Below, piece by piece: positions 8,901 through 18,808 of a stretch of 64,000 nt of DNA. Numbering within the stretch: the first letter of the stretch is position 1; each line of letters begins with the position of its first letter. Both the position numbers and the translations under genes were made by a program. The DNA is from Mucilaginibacter sp. KACC 22773. GTDB taxonomy: Bacteria; Bacteroidota; Bacteroidia; Sphingobacteriales; Sphingobacteriaceae. The notes below the pieces were generated by a model that saw nothing but the letters and a program-made list of their open reading frames with translations, did not search any database and was not told the origin of the DNA. The stretch is taken from NCBI RefSeq assembly GCF_028736215.1, contig NZ_CP117883.1, positions 5,828,001 to 5,892,000 on the forward strand, read 5' to 3'.

Positions 8901-11900
8901 TTTGTACGCGTTTGTATTTGCGCAAATCGTTATAAAATGTCCGGAAAGCCGCCCTTGAATAACCATCACGCAGACTTTTTACATTTAATGATAGCGATTG
9001 CTCGTTCAGCTTGGTATTTGTTTGCAGGTTATTATAATTACGCTGGCGCTGAATGCCCGGCGGTACCACGTAAGGGATAGGCGTGCGGTTACCATTTTCC
9101 TCGATGTTTACCGCCTGCACATCAAGCGTCGAATTATCTAAAGGCGGATTACTGATCGACGGATCGGCAATAACATTAAGCGGATTTCTCTCGATATTAA
9201 AAGCCCGCCATTCCCCGCGCACCAATTCTAATGTCGCGAAGCGGAGGATGGCGGTATCGGCAAAATTGGTCATGAACATTCGCATAAAACGAATAGCTTT
9301 AAAATCGCCAATATTACCCACCTTGCTTTGGTAATCCGTAATCGGAATCCTGAACTGGTACCAGTTTACTGATTGTGTTGTACCATCGGGCAGTTTAACA
9401 TTGGCCGTTACCTTATCGCTGATGTTGTTTTGCCCAACAACCATATCGCCAGGGCGGATAGATACTTTATACTGAAAGTATGAATCTTCCTGGCTCATGT
9501 TATTATCGCGGTTAATATCCTCGCCGTCGGGTAACGAGGTTGATGCCGAATTTTGAATACCCAGTTCCGCTTGCGATTGTTGCGATGTTTTGGAGTTGCC
9601 ATCGGTGCCGTTGTACTTACTATATCTGTCAAGGATACCTAACCTGGCCTGGTCAAGTGCCGAGCCCTGGTAGTATTGGTAGTCGTCAGACGATGGGTCA
9701 TTAGCAAAATTGGTGGCCGCCTGCCCGCTCAGTTGCCCTTTAACCTGGGTAACTACCGGCGCAAATTTCTTCTGCTCGTCGGCATCATTCAACCCATCCA
9801 AGCCCACATCCTGCAAACGGCGCGCATCGGGGTTATTGTCAAAAGCGTTAATAACCGGCTGTAGTTTAGATACCCTACCCCAGTTAGTTTCGTCAACCTG
9901 GGTAACATCGCCGTTCACGGGCAAACTGTTCTCCAGGCTTTTACGGCCATCTTTCAATATATCTTCAGATACGCTGCCTAAGTTAAAATACAAGTCGCCG
10001 CCTGCCGAGTTGGGTTTGTAAATAAAGGGATCGAGCACCCAAAACTCAATGTATGATACGTTTAACGATTCAAAATCATTGGTTTCCAGTTTCCTGAACA
10101 TACCGCCCCAGCGTGTTTTTGGATTTTGCAAAGTACCATCAGGATTAAAGCCTGTAGTAGTATAGTTGTACGGACCGCGCACATTGGGATAAAATGCCAT
10201 ATTCAGAGTAGCCAGGGTTAATGGCTGCCCGGTGCTCGACTGCTTGTAAGGGAATACTTCCTGCTCCAGGACCTGCCTTGCGTAATGATTGGATAAGTCC
10301 GCCCTGGATATGGCGATGTTATTTGAATTGGTGTAAAATATAGGGTCGATATTATAAAATGCCAGGCGGGCGCGGTTGTAACCATAGCTCAGGTCGTCAA
10401 ACCGGCTGGCTTCAGGAAACAATTGCGGCGTACCCGAAATTTGCCAGGCATTGGCGCTTTTTATATCGATGACGGATTGGCTGTTTTCAAAATCATCCAG
10501 GTATGATGTACCGTTTTTTGAGCCTGCAAAATTTAACGCCCCGGGGCTACCGGGCAATAACTGTGCAAACTCGCCCGAAAAGGTAACCGACGATGGCGCT
10601 TTGGTGTGGATCAGCGGTATTTTATCAACCAGGCGGGTAAGCATGCGCGAATCTGAACTGTAGTTAACATCAAAACCCCATATGGTGTTGGAGATTGACT
10701 CCTCGCCTGCTGTTTCATTTTGAGTAATAGGCTGCTCGGTAAGGTGCATCAGCGTACCGCCCAAATTCAGTTTATCGTTCACATGGTAATCAAACCTCGA
10801 TCCGTATAATGACTTTTGCTGAACCCCAAACAACTCATTATTCTCCAGCTTTACACTGATGGTTTGGCCCGACGACAGCAAGGCCTGGTTCAAGATCCTT
10901 ATCCGGCCGGAGTTGTAATCAACTGTATAATCTGTGCCCTCAGTCAATTTAAGCTGGCCAGCAGTTACCGTTACTGAACCCTGTGGAATATTCACAGCGT
11001 TCAGCTGGTATTCTGATCCGCCGGTTGAAGTGTAGGTACCTTTAATGACATAGCGGTTTAAGGCCGGAAAATATTGCTGTGCTATAGTTTTCGTAGAATC
11101 GTACAACTGCTGGTATACGTAACGCTTGGTAAGGTCCGTTTCGCCGGCGTTAAATTTGGCCGCCAGGTCGGACCCAAAAGGTTCAATGGTTGGAAACGAG
11201 ATGCGGCCGTTTTGCGAGTCGATGGTAACGCCTTCCAAAAAGTCGAAATACCCGTCAGGTTGTTTAGCGCTTTGCTGATCAAGATTATCAAGCCCTGCAA
11301 CCTGTAGCCACAATTTGCCTTTAAGGTTGGCCCCCTCCTCCATCACCGTTTTTTCGATCCCCGATTTATCGTCCAGGCGGGTCACCGTCAATTTAAAATT
11401 TGTTGGAGCAATCTGGAACGCGCCCAGCGAGTAGATGTTTTTCATCATCAGATCCCAGGATGGCAAATTGGTTTTCAGCAGTTCGTTTTTTAGCAATTTT
11501 ACAAATAACACTTTAGGCGTATTGGGATCAACCGCCACATCGCTGCTAAATTCACCCACCTGGTACTGTACACCGTTGATAGTGTATTGATAGGCAACCG
11601 CCAAAACCTCGTCGTTATTTAAAGGATAATTGAGAGAGATGTAGCCCAATTGCGGGTGCAGTGTATATTCTTTATCGGTAAGCTTGCGGGCGTAAGTTAG
11701 CTTGGCATAGTTATCTGTATTACCTGTTGATTGAAAATAACTGGCTACGGCGTTTGAGTTGGTATGTCTTGCATCCGCTGGTAAATTATTTAATAAAGAA
11801 TTGGATTGCTGTGCAAAGCCGGGGCCCTTAAAACCGGCGGGCAAACCGCTAAAGCCGGCCCCGCCTTGTATCTTTGATGTATTATATGGTTTATTTTCGC

Positions 11901-12978
11901 CCAGGTCAAGGAAAGCTAATATATCCCTTGAATCGGTGGTTACATTGGTTCGGTTAGTTGTCCAAACCTCAATTTTTGTAATGTTAATATTTGAACTAAT
12001 GATCGGGATATTGGCCAGCGCCTTGTTATAATTATTGCGAAAATACTGTGATAAAAAAAAGTGCTTATTTGCTTCGTAATCCGCGGGTGTAAGCCTGAAC
12101 TCGCCCTGCTGCGAACCATTGGTTATCGTAATAGTTTTTGACTGCGACCGCTGCTGCGATAAAATACTGGTGATATCCAACCTTCCAAATTTCAGTTTGG
12201 TTTTTACACCGAAAAGCGCCTGGCTGCCGGTTATCAGTGTGGTAGGCAGCGGCATACTCACGGTACCTGCTTCTATCTTTTGGATGATTTCGTCGGGCGA
12301 GCCGGTGTAATCCAGCTTTACCTGGTTTTCAAACTGAAACTGCGCATCGGTATTGTAATTGGTGGTAATTTTTAATTTATCGCCTATATTACCGGTTACG
12401 TTTAGTTGAATTTTCTGATCGAAATTAAAATTGAACTGCTTGCGCTGGCGGGTGTTAAATAACGGATTTTCATTTTTGTTTACCTGCCCGGCCAATATCA
12501 TCTCGGCTGATCCCTGCGGACGGATATCGATATTCTGGCTACCGAAAATTTGCTCAAAAGTGCGGCTTCTTACTTTGATGATAGGAATAAAGCCCGGCTG
12601 CTGCGAGTCATAGGCATAGTTATCTGCCAGTTGCTTGTAGTAATTACGCTGCTTTGATTTATCTGTAAGCTTTAAATACTGCGCAAAAGTGAGGTACTGC
12701 GGCGGGCGGTAGAGCAGGTTACCCACACGTTCGTACAAAATATAGCGGTTTGTGGCGGCGTCATATTCAACTGTACGCACAAGCCCCGGAGGATCGGAAC
12801 TAAAAATACCTTCCCTGACCCTAACATTTTTGGGTTGGGCTAAGTCCATTGGTGCGCTTTTTTGAGTCGTATCGGTCCTTATTTTCGGTATCTGCTGCGC
12901 ATAAGCGCCGTTAAGCACACCGAAAGTGAGAATTACCAATACACTTATAATAATATTATAAGTAAATATTCTAATCAA
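5944..12978 (-). CDS. sprA: Type IX secretion translocon SprA
   Basis: 2344 residues, the size of SprA/SOV, the giant 36-strand outer-membrane barrel that forms the type IX secretion channel for gliding and surface proteins. It has an N-terminal signal peptide (hydrophobic IIISVLVILTFGVLNGAYAQ). The rest is beta-strand-rich with many Asn/Tyr/Phe repeats and family motifs such as LSLNVKSLRDGYSRAAFRTF and GTVWFDELRLTDFD, ending in an amphipathic strand LGINLKLLLQ as expected for a Bam substrate. ruvA is just upstream on the same strand (25 bases), and in related genomes sprA and ruvA are adjacent. No internal stop or frameshift was seen. Confidence 0.97.
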   Translation of the reverse strand: MIRIFTYNIIISVLVILTFGVLNGAYAQQIPKIRTDTTQKSAPMDLAQPKNVRVREGIFSSDPPGLVRTVEYDAATNRYILYERVGNLLYRPPQYLTFAQYLKLTDKSKQRNYYKQLADNYAYDSQQPGFIPIIKVRSRTFEQIFGSQNIDIRPQGSAEMILAGQVNKNENPLFNTRQRKQFNFNFDQKIQLNVTGNIGDKLKITTNYNTDAQFQFENQVKLDYTGSPDEIIQKIEAGTVSMPLPTTLITGSQALFGVKTKLKFGRLDITSILSQQRSQSKTITITNGSQQGEFRLTPADYEANKHFFLSQYFRNNYNKALANIPIISSNINITKIEVWTTNRTNVTTDSRDILAFLDLGENKPYNTSKIQGGAGFSGLPAGFKGPGFAQQSNSLLNNLPADARHTNSNAVASYFQSTGNTDNYAKLTYARKLTDKEYTLHPQLGYISLNYPLNNDEVLAVAYQYTINGVQYQVGEFSSDVAVDPNTPKVLFVKLLKNELLKTNLPSWDLMMKNIYSLGAFQIAPTNFKLTVTRLDDKSGIEKTVMEEGANLKGKLWLQVAGLDNLDQQSAKQPDGYFDFLEGVTIDSQNGRISFPTIEPFGSDLAAKFNAGETDLTKRYVYQQLYDSTKTIAQQYFPALNRYVIKGTYTSTGGSEYQLNAVNIPQGSVTVTAGQLKLTEGTDYTVDYNSGRIRILNQALLSSGQTISVKLENNELFGVQQKSLYGSRFDYHVNDKLNLGGTLMHLTEQPITQNETAGEESISNTIWGFDVNYSSDSRMLTRLVDKIPLIHTKAPSSVTFSGEFAQLLPGSPGALNFAGSKNGTSYLDDFENSQSVIDIKSANAWQISGTPQLFPEASRFDDLSYGYNRARLAFYNIDPIFYTNSNNIAISRADLSNHYARQVLEQEVFPYKQSSTGQPLTLATLNMAFYPNVRGPYNYTTTGFNPDGTLQNPKTRWGGMFRKLETNDFESLNVSYIEFWVLDPFIYKPNSAGGDLYFNLGSVSEDILKDGRKSLENSLPVNGDVTQVDETNWGRVSKLQPVINAFDNNPDARRLQDVGLDGLNDADEQKKFAPVVTQVKGQLSGQAATNFANDPSSDDYQYYQGSALDQARLGILDRYSKYNGTDGNSKTSQQSQAELGIQNSASTSLPDGEDINRDNNMSQEDSYFQYKVSIRPGDMVVGQNNISDKVTANVKLPDGTTQSVNWYQFRIPITDYQSKVGNIGDFKAIRFMRMFMTNFADTAILRFATLELVRGEWRAFNIERNPLNVIADPSISNPPLDNSTLDVQAVNIEENGNRTPIPYVVPPGIQRQRNYNNLQTNTKLNEQSLSLNVKSLRDGYSRAAFRTFYNDLRKYKRVQMFVHAEGELLKDDDLNAFLRLGVDYQDNYYEYEVPLKITQPGTSSPDAIWPDANAIDLELGLLTRAKLARNHSNIAFNQVFKYTEGTQTVYIKGQPDLSRLRTIMIGVRNPLKGSQATGTDDGLDKTGTVWFDELRLTDFDQRGGWAATARLDTKLADFADVTVSGSKTSIGFGTLDSRLNDRSQSDNQVYDISATAELGKFFPAKSGISIPAYINVSSQKSMPQYDPGSPDIELKQSLAAATSTKERDSIRNASVDYTFRKSFNFTNVHKTKLDPTAKNHVWDIENLSASYAFTQFTHHDFTTQSDLEKTYHLTLAYNFTNAPKYYNPFAKIIKSNLLALARDFNFSILPSRLNFSINFDRFYSENTLRDNDPNNFIPVPTTTFNKYFNITRVYGIGWNLSKSLSLDIDATNLSVVDEPAGRINGLKRDTLWDNLKKLGRTTNYNHTININYTLPINKIPGLDWTSVTTRYSTHFNWQTQPLFAINDPSYDVGNSISNLREIQVNPTLNMVSLYNKFPFIRKAANPNSPGGLGKVLIGLLTSVKNVSATYSRKQGTYLPGYLPQSGIFGQNADYNAPGIGFLLGSQTDIRAKAIANGWITTDTLQNQLYTTSLNEDMHFRGVIEPFKGLKIDLIAFKTQDHNYQSNFKYLAATNSIESLSPVTTGNYSISYLTIGTAFKKTTGIDNKSPLFQQMLANRAVISQRLAAQNPNSTQLVDSVGLRDGYGQNSQNVLVPAFLAAYTGKKATKASTSQFPKIPIPNWDIRYSGLAKIPFFADVFDSFDLSHGYRSSYNVNGFTTLLQYREAAGASSARDLNNDFLPLYQFSQVTIFEQFVPLLGASARFKNSMTANVEFRQSRTLSLSLLNSQLAQQNERIIVFGFGYHTKNFHFPFGLLPGGSPKDVNFKLDFSLRDNKTLIYRADVEAAEISSGAQNITVRPSIDYVINQRFNLNLFYDSNITRPYTSQTFNTAFTNFGINLKLLLQ

Positions 12979-13003
12979 AAGTCAAGTCGAAATTTATACG
13001 TAA

Positions 13004-13588
13004 TTATAAGGTTTTTAAAGCGAATTTAATAAGTTGTTCAACAGTTAAATCGCCGCTATTTTTATTCATTTCCTGTTCCAAAACCTTTTCGGCAGTATTG
13101 CGTGCAAAGCCAAGCATTACCAATGCAGTAAGTGCTTCATCTTTAGCGGTTTTATTTACCGGCACTACAGTTAAGGTGTCAGGCCCTTCTTTACGTAGCT
13201 TATCCTGGAGTTCTAAAATGATTCTTTGTGCTGATTTAGGTCCGATCCCTTTTATCCGTTGGATAAGCGAAACATTACCGCTCACTATGGCTGCCTGGAT
13301 CTCGGCAGGTGTTATAGACGACAACATCATACGGCCTGTATTTGGCCCGATGCCAGATATCGAAATCAGGTGCATAAACAAGCGGCGCTCACCATCATCG
13401 GCAAAGCCGTACAGGGTGAGCGCATCTTCTTTTACATGTTGCCATATGTATAGCTTACAGCTTTCATCGGCACCAAGCCTTGAATATGTATTTACCGATA
13501 TATTAATGTGATAACCTACACCGCCGGCATCAATAACAACATGCGATGGGTTTTTAGAAACCAGTTTACCACTAATATAATCGTACAT
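13004..13588 (-). CDS. ruvA: Holliday junction branch-migration protein RuvA
   Basis: 194 residues, normal RuvA length. The N-terminal OB fold (MYDYISGKLVSKNPSHVVIDAGGVGYHI) is followed by the two helix-hairpin-helix motifs GIGPNTGRMMLS and GIGPKSAQRIILEL that grip the four-way junction, and the C-terminal domain III (ALTALVMLGFARNTAEKVL) that contacts the RuvB motor. RuvAB moves Holliday junctions during recombinational repair. It lies between the malic enzyme gene (34 bases upstream) and sprA (25 bases downstream) on one strand, so co-transcription is likely. Confidence 0.97.
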   Translation of the reverse strand: MYDYISGKLVSKNPSHVVIDAGGVGYHINISVNTYSRLGADESCKLYIWQHVKEDALTLYGFADDGERRLFMHLISISGIGPNTGRMMLSSITPAEIQAAIVSGNVSLIQRIKGIGPKSAQRIILELQDKLRKEGPDTLTVVPVNKTAKDEALTALVMLGFARNTAEKVLEQEMNKNSGDLTVEQLIKFALKTL

Positions 13589-13622
13589 AAATATTATTTT
13601 ATTCTTTAGTTTATCAAAAAAG

Positions 13623-15914
13623 CTATTGGTTGGCTGCCTTAACCTGCGCGGTAATTACGGCAATAGTAACCATGTTCACAATTTCGCGGACTGAACTACC
13701 TAACTGCAATACGTGAACCGGCTTTTTTAAGCCTAACAATATAGGCCCAACCGCCTCGGCGCCGCCTATTTCCTGCAGTAGTTTGTAAGCGATGTTGCCC
13801 GATTCAAGGTTAGGAAATATCAACGTATTGGCCGGCTTTCCGTTTAATGTCGAGAAAGGAAAATTATCGGCCAGCAAATCGGAGTTTAGGGCAAAGTTTG
13901 CCTGCATATCGCCATCAACAACCATATCAGGATATTTTTCGTGCAGTATCCTTACCGTCTCCCTTGTTTTTTCGGGGATTACGCCCTCGTTCGATCCGAA
14001 GTTGGAATAAGATAATAAAGCAACCCTGGGGGTAATGTTAAAGCGTTTTACCGACCGTTCTATCAATACGGTAATATCTACCAGTTCCTGCACTGTTGGG
14101 TTCACGTTTACTGTAGTATCACCAAAAAACACAGGGCCTTTGGGTGTTATCATCATGTACATACCCGCCACGCGGTTTACACCTTCTTCGGTACCTATGA
14201 TTTGTAAAGCCGGTTTTACGGTGCTTACGTAATCTTTTGTCAAACCCGAAATCAGCGCATCGGCCCGGCCAAACTGTACCATGCTGGCACCATAATAATT
14301 ACGGTCGACCATAAGTTTTTTGGCCTCGTACATAGTGATGCCGCGGCGCTGGCGTTTATTGTATAAATAATTAACGTATTCATCCATGTTTTCGCAGCCC
14401 TCGCGCGGGTCGATGATCTGTACATCACCCAGATCAAGCTCGTTTTCGCGCATGATCCGTTTTATCTTTTCTATGTTACCCAACAGTATCGGGGTAGCAA
14501 TACCTTCATCCTTTACTATCTGGGCCGATCTTAGGATCTTATAATTATCTGCCTCGGCAAATACTACTCTTTTAGGGCTCTGCTTGGCCTTATTGGTAAG
14601 GTTGCGCAGTAGTTTGTCGTTGTTACCCAAACGCGACCTAAGCTCCTCTGCGTAGGCATCCCAATCGGTAATAACCTTGCGGGCCACACCTGAATCAATA
14701 GCTGCTTTGGCAACCGCCATAGAGACTTCAGTTATCAACCTCTGATCCATCGGTTTTGGGATGATGTAATCCCTTCCAAATTTAAGGTTGGTGATATTGT
14801 AAGCCAGGTTTACGGCTTCGGGAACCGGCTTTTTAGCCATTTCGGCAATAGCGTGGGTAGCGGCTATCTTCATCTCCTCGTTAATAGCGGTAGCCCTTAC
14901 GTCAAGTGCGCCACGGAAAATGTACGGGAATCCCAACACGTTATTTACCTGGTTAGGATAATCGGATCGGCCGGTTGCCATAATAATATCTTCGCGGGCG
15001 GCAGTTGCCAAATCATAATCAATCTCGGGAACGGGGTTAGCCATTGCAAAAACCACCGGCTTTTTAGCCATCGATTTGAGCATTGCCGGGGTAACCACAT
15101 TACCGGCAGACAGGCCAACAAATACGTCGGCATCTTTCATGGCATCCGATAATGTTTTCACATCGGTACGGGTGGTGGCAAATTCCATCCTGATATCATC
15201 CAGATCGGTACGGTGCTGGTCGAGCACGCCGTTGATATCAAACATTACCAGGTTTTCTTTTTTAACCCCTATGGAAAGGTACATTTTTGAACAGGACACC
15301 GCGGCGGCACCTGCACCATTAACTACCAGTTTTATTTTATCCAGTTTTTTACCCTGAATTTCGCACGCGTTCATCAAAGCAGCGGCCGATATAATAGCCG
15401 TACCGTGCTGGTCATCATGCATTACAGGGATGTTCATCTCGGCTTTAAGCCTGCGCTCTATCTCAAAACATGTTGGAGCCGAAATATCTTCCAGGTTTAC
15501 ACCGCCAAATGTAGGCTCAAGCGCTTTTACTATCGCCACAAACTCATCTACGCTTTTGGCATTCACCTCCAGGTCAAACACGTCAATATCTGCATAAATT
15601 TTAAACAGCAGGCCCTTGCCTTCCATTACCGGTTTACTGGCTTCGGGGCCAATATTACCTAAGCCTAACACGGCAGTACCGTTGCTTATAACAGCTACCA
15701 AGTTTCCTTTAGCAGTGTATTTATAAACATCGTCAACATTCTCGGCTATGCGCAGGCAGGGTTCGGCAACACCAGGCGAGTAGGCCATGGTTAAATCTCG
15801 TTGCGAATTAGTAGGCTTGGTTGGCACTACCTGTATCTTACCAGGGCGGCCCATGGAGTGGTAATTCAGCGCGTCCTGTTTCCGGTTGTTCTTGTTCATC
15901 TTCTCAAAATTCAA
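13623..15914 (-). CDS. maeB: NADP-dependent malic enzyme with phosphotransacetylase-like domain
   Basis: 763 residues, a two-domain MaeB. Residues 1 to about 430 are malic enzyme: tyrosine/lysine region DLTMAYSPGVAEPCLRI, metal-binding MHDDQHGTAII, NAD(P)-binding VVNGAGAAAVSC. Residues from about 440 to the end resemble phosphate acetyltransferase, a regulatory domain in this fusion. It decarboxylates malate to pyruvate and supplies NADPH. The start MNFEKMNKNNRKQDALNYHS fits the family; the second Met (residue 6) could also be used. Confidence 0.95.
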   Translation of the reverse strand: MNFEKMNKNNRKQDALNYHSMGRPGKIQVVPTKPTNSQRDLTMAYSPGVAEPCLRIAENVDDVYKYTAKGNLVAVISNGTAVLGLGNIGPEASKPVMEGKGLLFKIYADIDVFDLEVNAKSVDEFVAIVKALEPTFGGVNLEDISAPTCFEIERRLKAEMNIPVMHDDQHGTAIISAAALMNACEIQGKKLDKIKLVVNGAGAAAVSCSKMYLSIGVKKENLVMFDINGVLDQHRTDLDDIRMEFATTRTDVKTLSDAMKDADVFVGLSAGNVVTPAMLKSMAKKPVVFAMANPVPEIDYDLATAAREDIIMATGRSDYPNQVNNVLGFPYIFRGALDVRATAINEEMKIAATHAIAEMAKKPVPEAVNLAYNITNLKFGRDYIIPKPMDQRLITEVSMAVAKAAIDSGVARKVITDWDAYAEELRSRLGNNDKLLRNLTNKAKQSPKRVVFAEADNYKILRSAQIVKDEGIATPILLGNIEKIKRIMRENELDLGDVQIIDPREGCENMDEYVNYLYNKRQRRGITMYEAKKLMVDRNYYGASMVQFGRADALISGLTKDYVSTVKPALQIIGTEEGVNRVAGMYMMITPKGPVFFGDTTVNVNPTVQELVDITVLIERSVKRFNITPRVALLSYSNFGSNEGVIPEKTRETVRILHEKYPDMVVDGDMQANFALNSDLLADNFPFSTLNGKPANTLIFPNLESGNIAYKLLQEIGGAEAVGPILLGLKKPVHVLQLGSSVREIVNMVTIAVITAQVKAANQ

Positions 15915-15950
15915 GCGCTCAAAATTACAATTCTTTTTATGGTAACCTGA

Positions 15951-15991
15951 AATAAAATAGCCCGGTTTTGAAACATGTCAAAATCGGGCTA
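15951..15991 (-). terminator. Rho-independent terminator after the lytic transglycosylase gene
   Basis: Stem TAGCCCGGTTTTGA (15958-15971) pairs with TCAAAATCGGGCTA (15978-15991), one mismatch, 6-base loop. Read on the minus strand the stem is followed by ATTTTATTT. It lies 27 bases past the stop of the transglycosylase gene. Confidence 0.8.
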
Positions 15992-16017
15992 GTCTTTAAG
16001 CAGATATTATCCTGCGG

Positions 16018-17304
16018 TTACAACGTAGGTTTTGTATCAGCAGATACACTTGCCGAAATATCGCCGCCGGCAGCTACTCTTATTGTTCTGCCAACTGGAG
16101 CGCGGTTACCTTCCAGGTTGTTCCATAATTTAAGGTCACGTACCTCGCAACCAAACAAGTCGGCTATACCAGCCAAAGTCTCCCCTTTTTTTACTTTATG
16201 ATAGGTAGTTATCTTACGATCAGACTTAGGCAGGTCCACATAAGCAGGATGGGCCGCAGGAGCCGCTACTGCATAAACCGGGGTAGGTTTGGCAAACTCC
16301 ATAGGGGCCACCGCATCGCCGGCACTGTTCAGCACATTATATAAAGCAGCAAAGTTTTCTTTTGAGGTTTGCGGCAGGATAAGCCTGCGTGGAGTTTTTG
16401 GCGTACCATTTACAATTAACCTGCGATAGGCCGGGTTAAGAATGGTTATTTCGCCGATGCCCACATTTAAAGCCCGGGCAACATTACCCAACGACACAAA
16501 CTTTTTAACCATAACGGTATCCGTCTTTAACGAAAAGTTGCATGCCTGAGCTACAATGTTGTGCTTGCCAAAATAATTCATCACATAATTCATGGCTATA
16601 AAAGCAGGTACATAACCACGGGTTTCGGCGGGTAAGTATTGGCGTATAGCCCAAAAATCGCTGCCGCCACCGGCCTTTTCCATAGCATGCTCCACATTGC
16701 TTTTGCCGCAATTATATGATGCTATAGCCAAAAGCCAGTCTCCAAACTCCTGGTAGGCATCTTTTAAATAGGCTGCTGCAGCATAGCTTGCTTGTATCGG
16801 ATCGCGGCGTTCGTCAACATACTCGTTCATGTTAAGGCCATAAATTTTCGCGGTGGTGCCCATAAACTGCCACAAACCCGTTGCACCTACCCTTGATACC
16901 GCATTAGGATCAAGTTTAGATTCAACAATCGATAAAAATTTTATTTCATCGGGGATGCCGGCATCATGAAAAGCTTTCTCATAAATTGGGAAATAGTACC
17001 TGGCCAAACCGGCAACCTGGCCCATTTCATCGCGGTTGTGCATGTAAAGGTCGATGTAGCTTTGTACATATTCATTATAATCAAGCTGGATATCTTTTTT
17101 GACCGAATCAAGCCGGCGCTTATAAACGTTACCTTGCGCGCTTATAGGCAGCGGGTGGTTTATAATCGGCAAAATGGTGGTATCGGCATTAATTTCGCCA
17201 TGAAAAGCAGCAAAATGGTTGCTTTGCTTTACAGACGGGAGGGCAATGGCTTGAATGATTTGTAACAGCGACAGGCAGATGGTAAGCGTAAATAATCTCT
17301 TCAT
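16018..17304 (-). CDS. MltD-like lytic transglycosylase with LysM
   Basis: 428 residues from the ATG at 17304, chosen because MKRLFTLTICLSLLQIIQAI is a clean signal peptide; an in-frame ATG 12 codons earlier gives an unlikely extension. A soluble lytic transglycosylase (SLT) domain spans about residues 95-240, with the catalytic glutamate in VESKLDP followed by the conserved SRVGATGLWQFM and LLAIASYNCG motifs. A LysM peptidoglycan-binding module near the C-terminus reads HKVKKGETLAGIADLFGCEV. It cleaves glycan strands in the periplasm to anhydromuropeptides. gatA is 64 bases upstream on the same strand. Confidence 0.93.
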   Translation of the reverse strand: MKRLFTLTICLSLLQIIQAIALPSVKQSNHFAAFHGEINADTTILPIINHPLPISAQGNVYKRRLDSVKKDIQLDYNEYVQSYIDLYMHNRDEMGQVAGLARYYFPIYEKAFHDAGIPDEIKFLSIVESKLDPNAVSRVGATGLWQFMGTTAKIYGLNMNEYVDERRDPIQASYAAAAYLKDAYQEFGDWLLAIASYNCGKSNVEHAMEKAGGGSDFWAIRQYLPAETRGYVPAFIAMNYVMNYFGKHNIVAQACNFSLKTDTVMVKKFVSLGNVARALNVGIGEITILNPAYRRLIVNGTPKTPRRLILPQTSKENFAALYNVLNSAGDAVAPMEFAKPTPVYAVAAPAAHPAYVDLPKSDRKITTYHKVKKGETLAGIADLFGCEVRDLKLWNNLEGNRAPVGRTIRVAAGGDISASVSADTKPTL

Positions 17305-17368
17305 TAGTGGGATTTGATTAAGTAATGATGCTTCCTGCATCGGTTAATTTTACTAAAATATGGCTTTT

Positions 17369-18793
17369 TTATAGCTTTAAGAAATATTCAGCAAAATCTA
17401 ACAGTTGTTGTTCGTTAAAATGTTTTGTTAATAATTGTAATCCTAACGGCAAACCCTGGCTATTATTGCCGGTTGGCAACGATATGGCGGGTACCCCGGT
17501 TAAAGATGCTTGTACGGTAAAAATGTCATAAAGATACGTTACCACCGGATCTTTTTCTTCGGCACCTATAGCGAAGGCGGGTTCGGGCGCGGTTGGAATA
17601 AGTATAAAGTCGTATTCGTTCAGTATCTCGTTGGTTTTTTCTCTTATTAACCTGCGTACTTTTTGAGCTTTGGCGTAGTACGCGTCATAGTACCCTGCAC
17701 TAAGTACAAAGGTACCCAGCATAATGCGGCGCTTTACCTCCTTGCCAAAACCTTCGGAACGCGAACGTTTATAGGTTGACTGCAAATCATCGGCCGCCGG
17801 ACTTCGGTATCCGTAATGCACGCCATCAAAACGCGCCAGGTTTGACGAAGCTTCGGCCGTTGCCAATATATAGTAAGTAGGTACCAAGTAATCCAATTGT
17901 TCAAACGCGATGGGTTTTACCGTATGGCCTTCTGCACGTAATTTTTCAATGTATTGTACCAGGACATCCTTAACCTCGGCATCAACGCCTGGGCTTGACA
18001 AGGCTTCCTGTAAATAAGCTATCTTTTTCTTTGCCGGTTTTTCAGTATCAACGGTTATTGGCGATACCTTTTGCTGGATCAGCGTATTATCGTAATCATC
18101 CGGACCGGCCATTACTTCGTACAACAGGGCGGTGTCTTCAACCGAGCGGGTAATTGGGCCAACCTGGTCAAAGGACGAGGCATAGGCAATAATGCCGTGC
18201 CTGGAGATGCGACCGTAAGTAGGTTTAAAGCCTATCACCCCACAAAACGCAGCCGGCTGCCTAACAGAGCCTCCGGTATCAGTACCAATGGCCGCATGGC
18301 ACATATTGGCCTGTACAGCAACCGCCGAACCACCTGATGAACCACCCGATACCCTTTTTTGATCGGCGTAGTTTTTTACCGGTCCGTAAAATGAATTTTC
18401 ATTGGAGCCTCCCATAGCAAACTCGTCGCAATTACAACGGCCTATAATTACGGCATCTTCGGCAAGTAGGCGTTCAACTATAGTTGATGAATATATGGAC
18501 GTAAAACCTTTAAGGATTTTTGACGAGGCGGTTACCTGATGTCCTTTGTAGCAAATATTGTCTTTTATGGCTATCACCATACCGGCCAGTTTACCGGCTG
18601 TTCCGTTTTTTAACCGTTCATCAACGTTTTTTGCATTGATAAGCGCTTCTTTTTCAAACACTTCATTAAAAGCGTTTAAATGGGCGTTCTTTTTAATTTC
18701 GCCCAAATAGTTTTTTACCAAGCCCTGAACAGTAATTTCCGCACGCAGCAACCCGCTCTTTATCTCGGTTAAAGAGGAATAAAATTTAGCCAT
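17369..18793 (-). CDS. gatA: Asp/Glu-tRNA amidotransferase subunit A (GatA)
   Basis: 474 residues, amidase-signature family. The Ser-cisSer-Lys triad is visible: Lys in VIAIKDNICYKG, the glycine-rich signature GGSSGGSAVAV, and the nucleophile in GTDTGGSVRQPAAFCG. GatA releases ammonia from glutamine so that GatCAB can convert Glu-tRNA(Gln), and Asp-tRNA(Asn) where needed, to the amide forms. gatB and gatC are not in the window. A hairpin (18809-18850) separates it from the tatA gene upstream. Confidence 0.96.
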   Translation of the reverse strand: MAKFYSSLTEIKSGLLRAEITVQGLVKNYLGEIKKNAHLNAFNEVFEKEALINAKNVDERLKNGTAGKLAGMVIAIKDNICYKGHQVTASSKILKGFTSIYSSTIVERLLAEDAVIIGRCNCDEFAMGGSNENSFYGPVKNYADQKRVSGGSSGGSAVAVQANMCHAAIGTDTGGSVRQPAAFCGVIGFKPTYGRISRHGIIAYASSFDQVGPITRSVEDTALLYEVMAGPDDYDNTLIQQKVSPITVDTEKPAKKKIAYLQEALSSPGVDAEVKDVLVQYIEKLRAEGHTVKPIAFEQLDYLVPTYYILATAEASSNLARFDGVHYGYRSPAADDLQSTYKRSRSEGFGKEVKRRIMLGTFVLSAGYYDAYYAKAQKVRRLIREKTNEILNEYDFILIPTAPEPAFAIGAEEKDPVVTYLYDIFTVQASLTGVPAISLPTGNNSQGLPLGLQLLTKHFNEQQLLDFAEYFLKL

Positions 18794-18808
18794 GGGGCTA
18801 AAATAAAA

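Noticed and set aside
13098..13511. 137-codon plus-strand frame within ruvA
   Set aside because: Antisense to an obvious ruvA; a codon-bias shadow.
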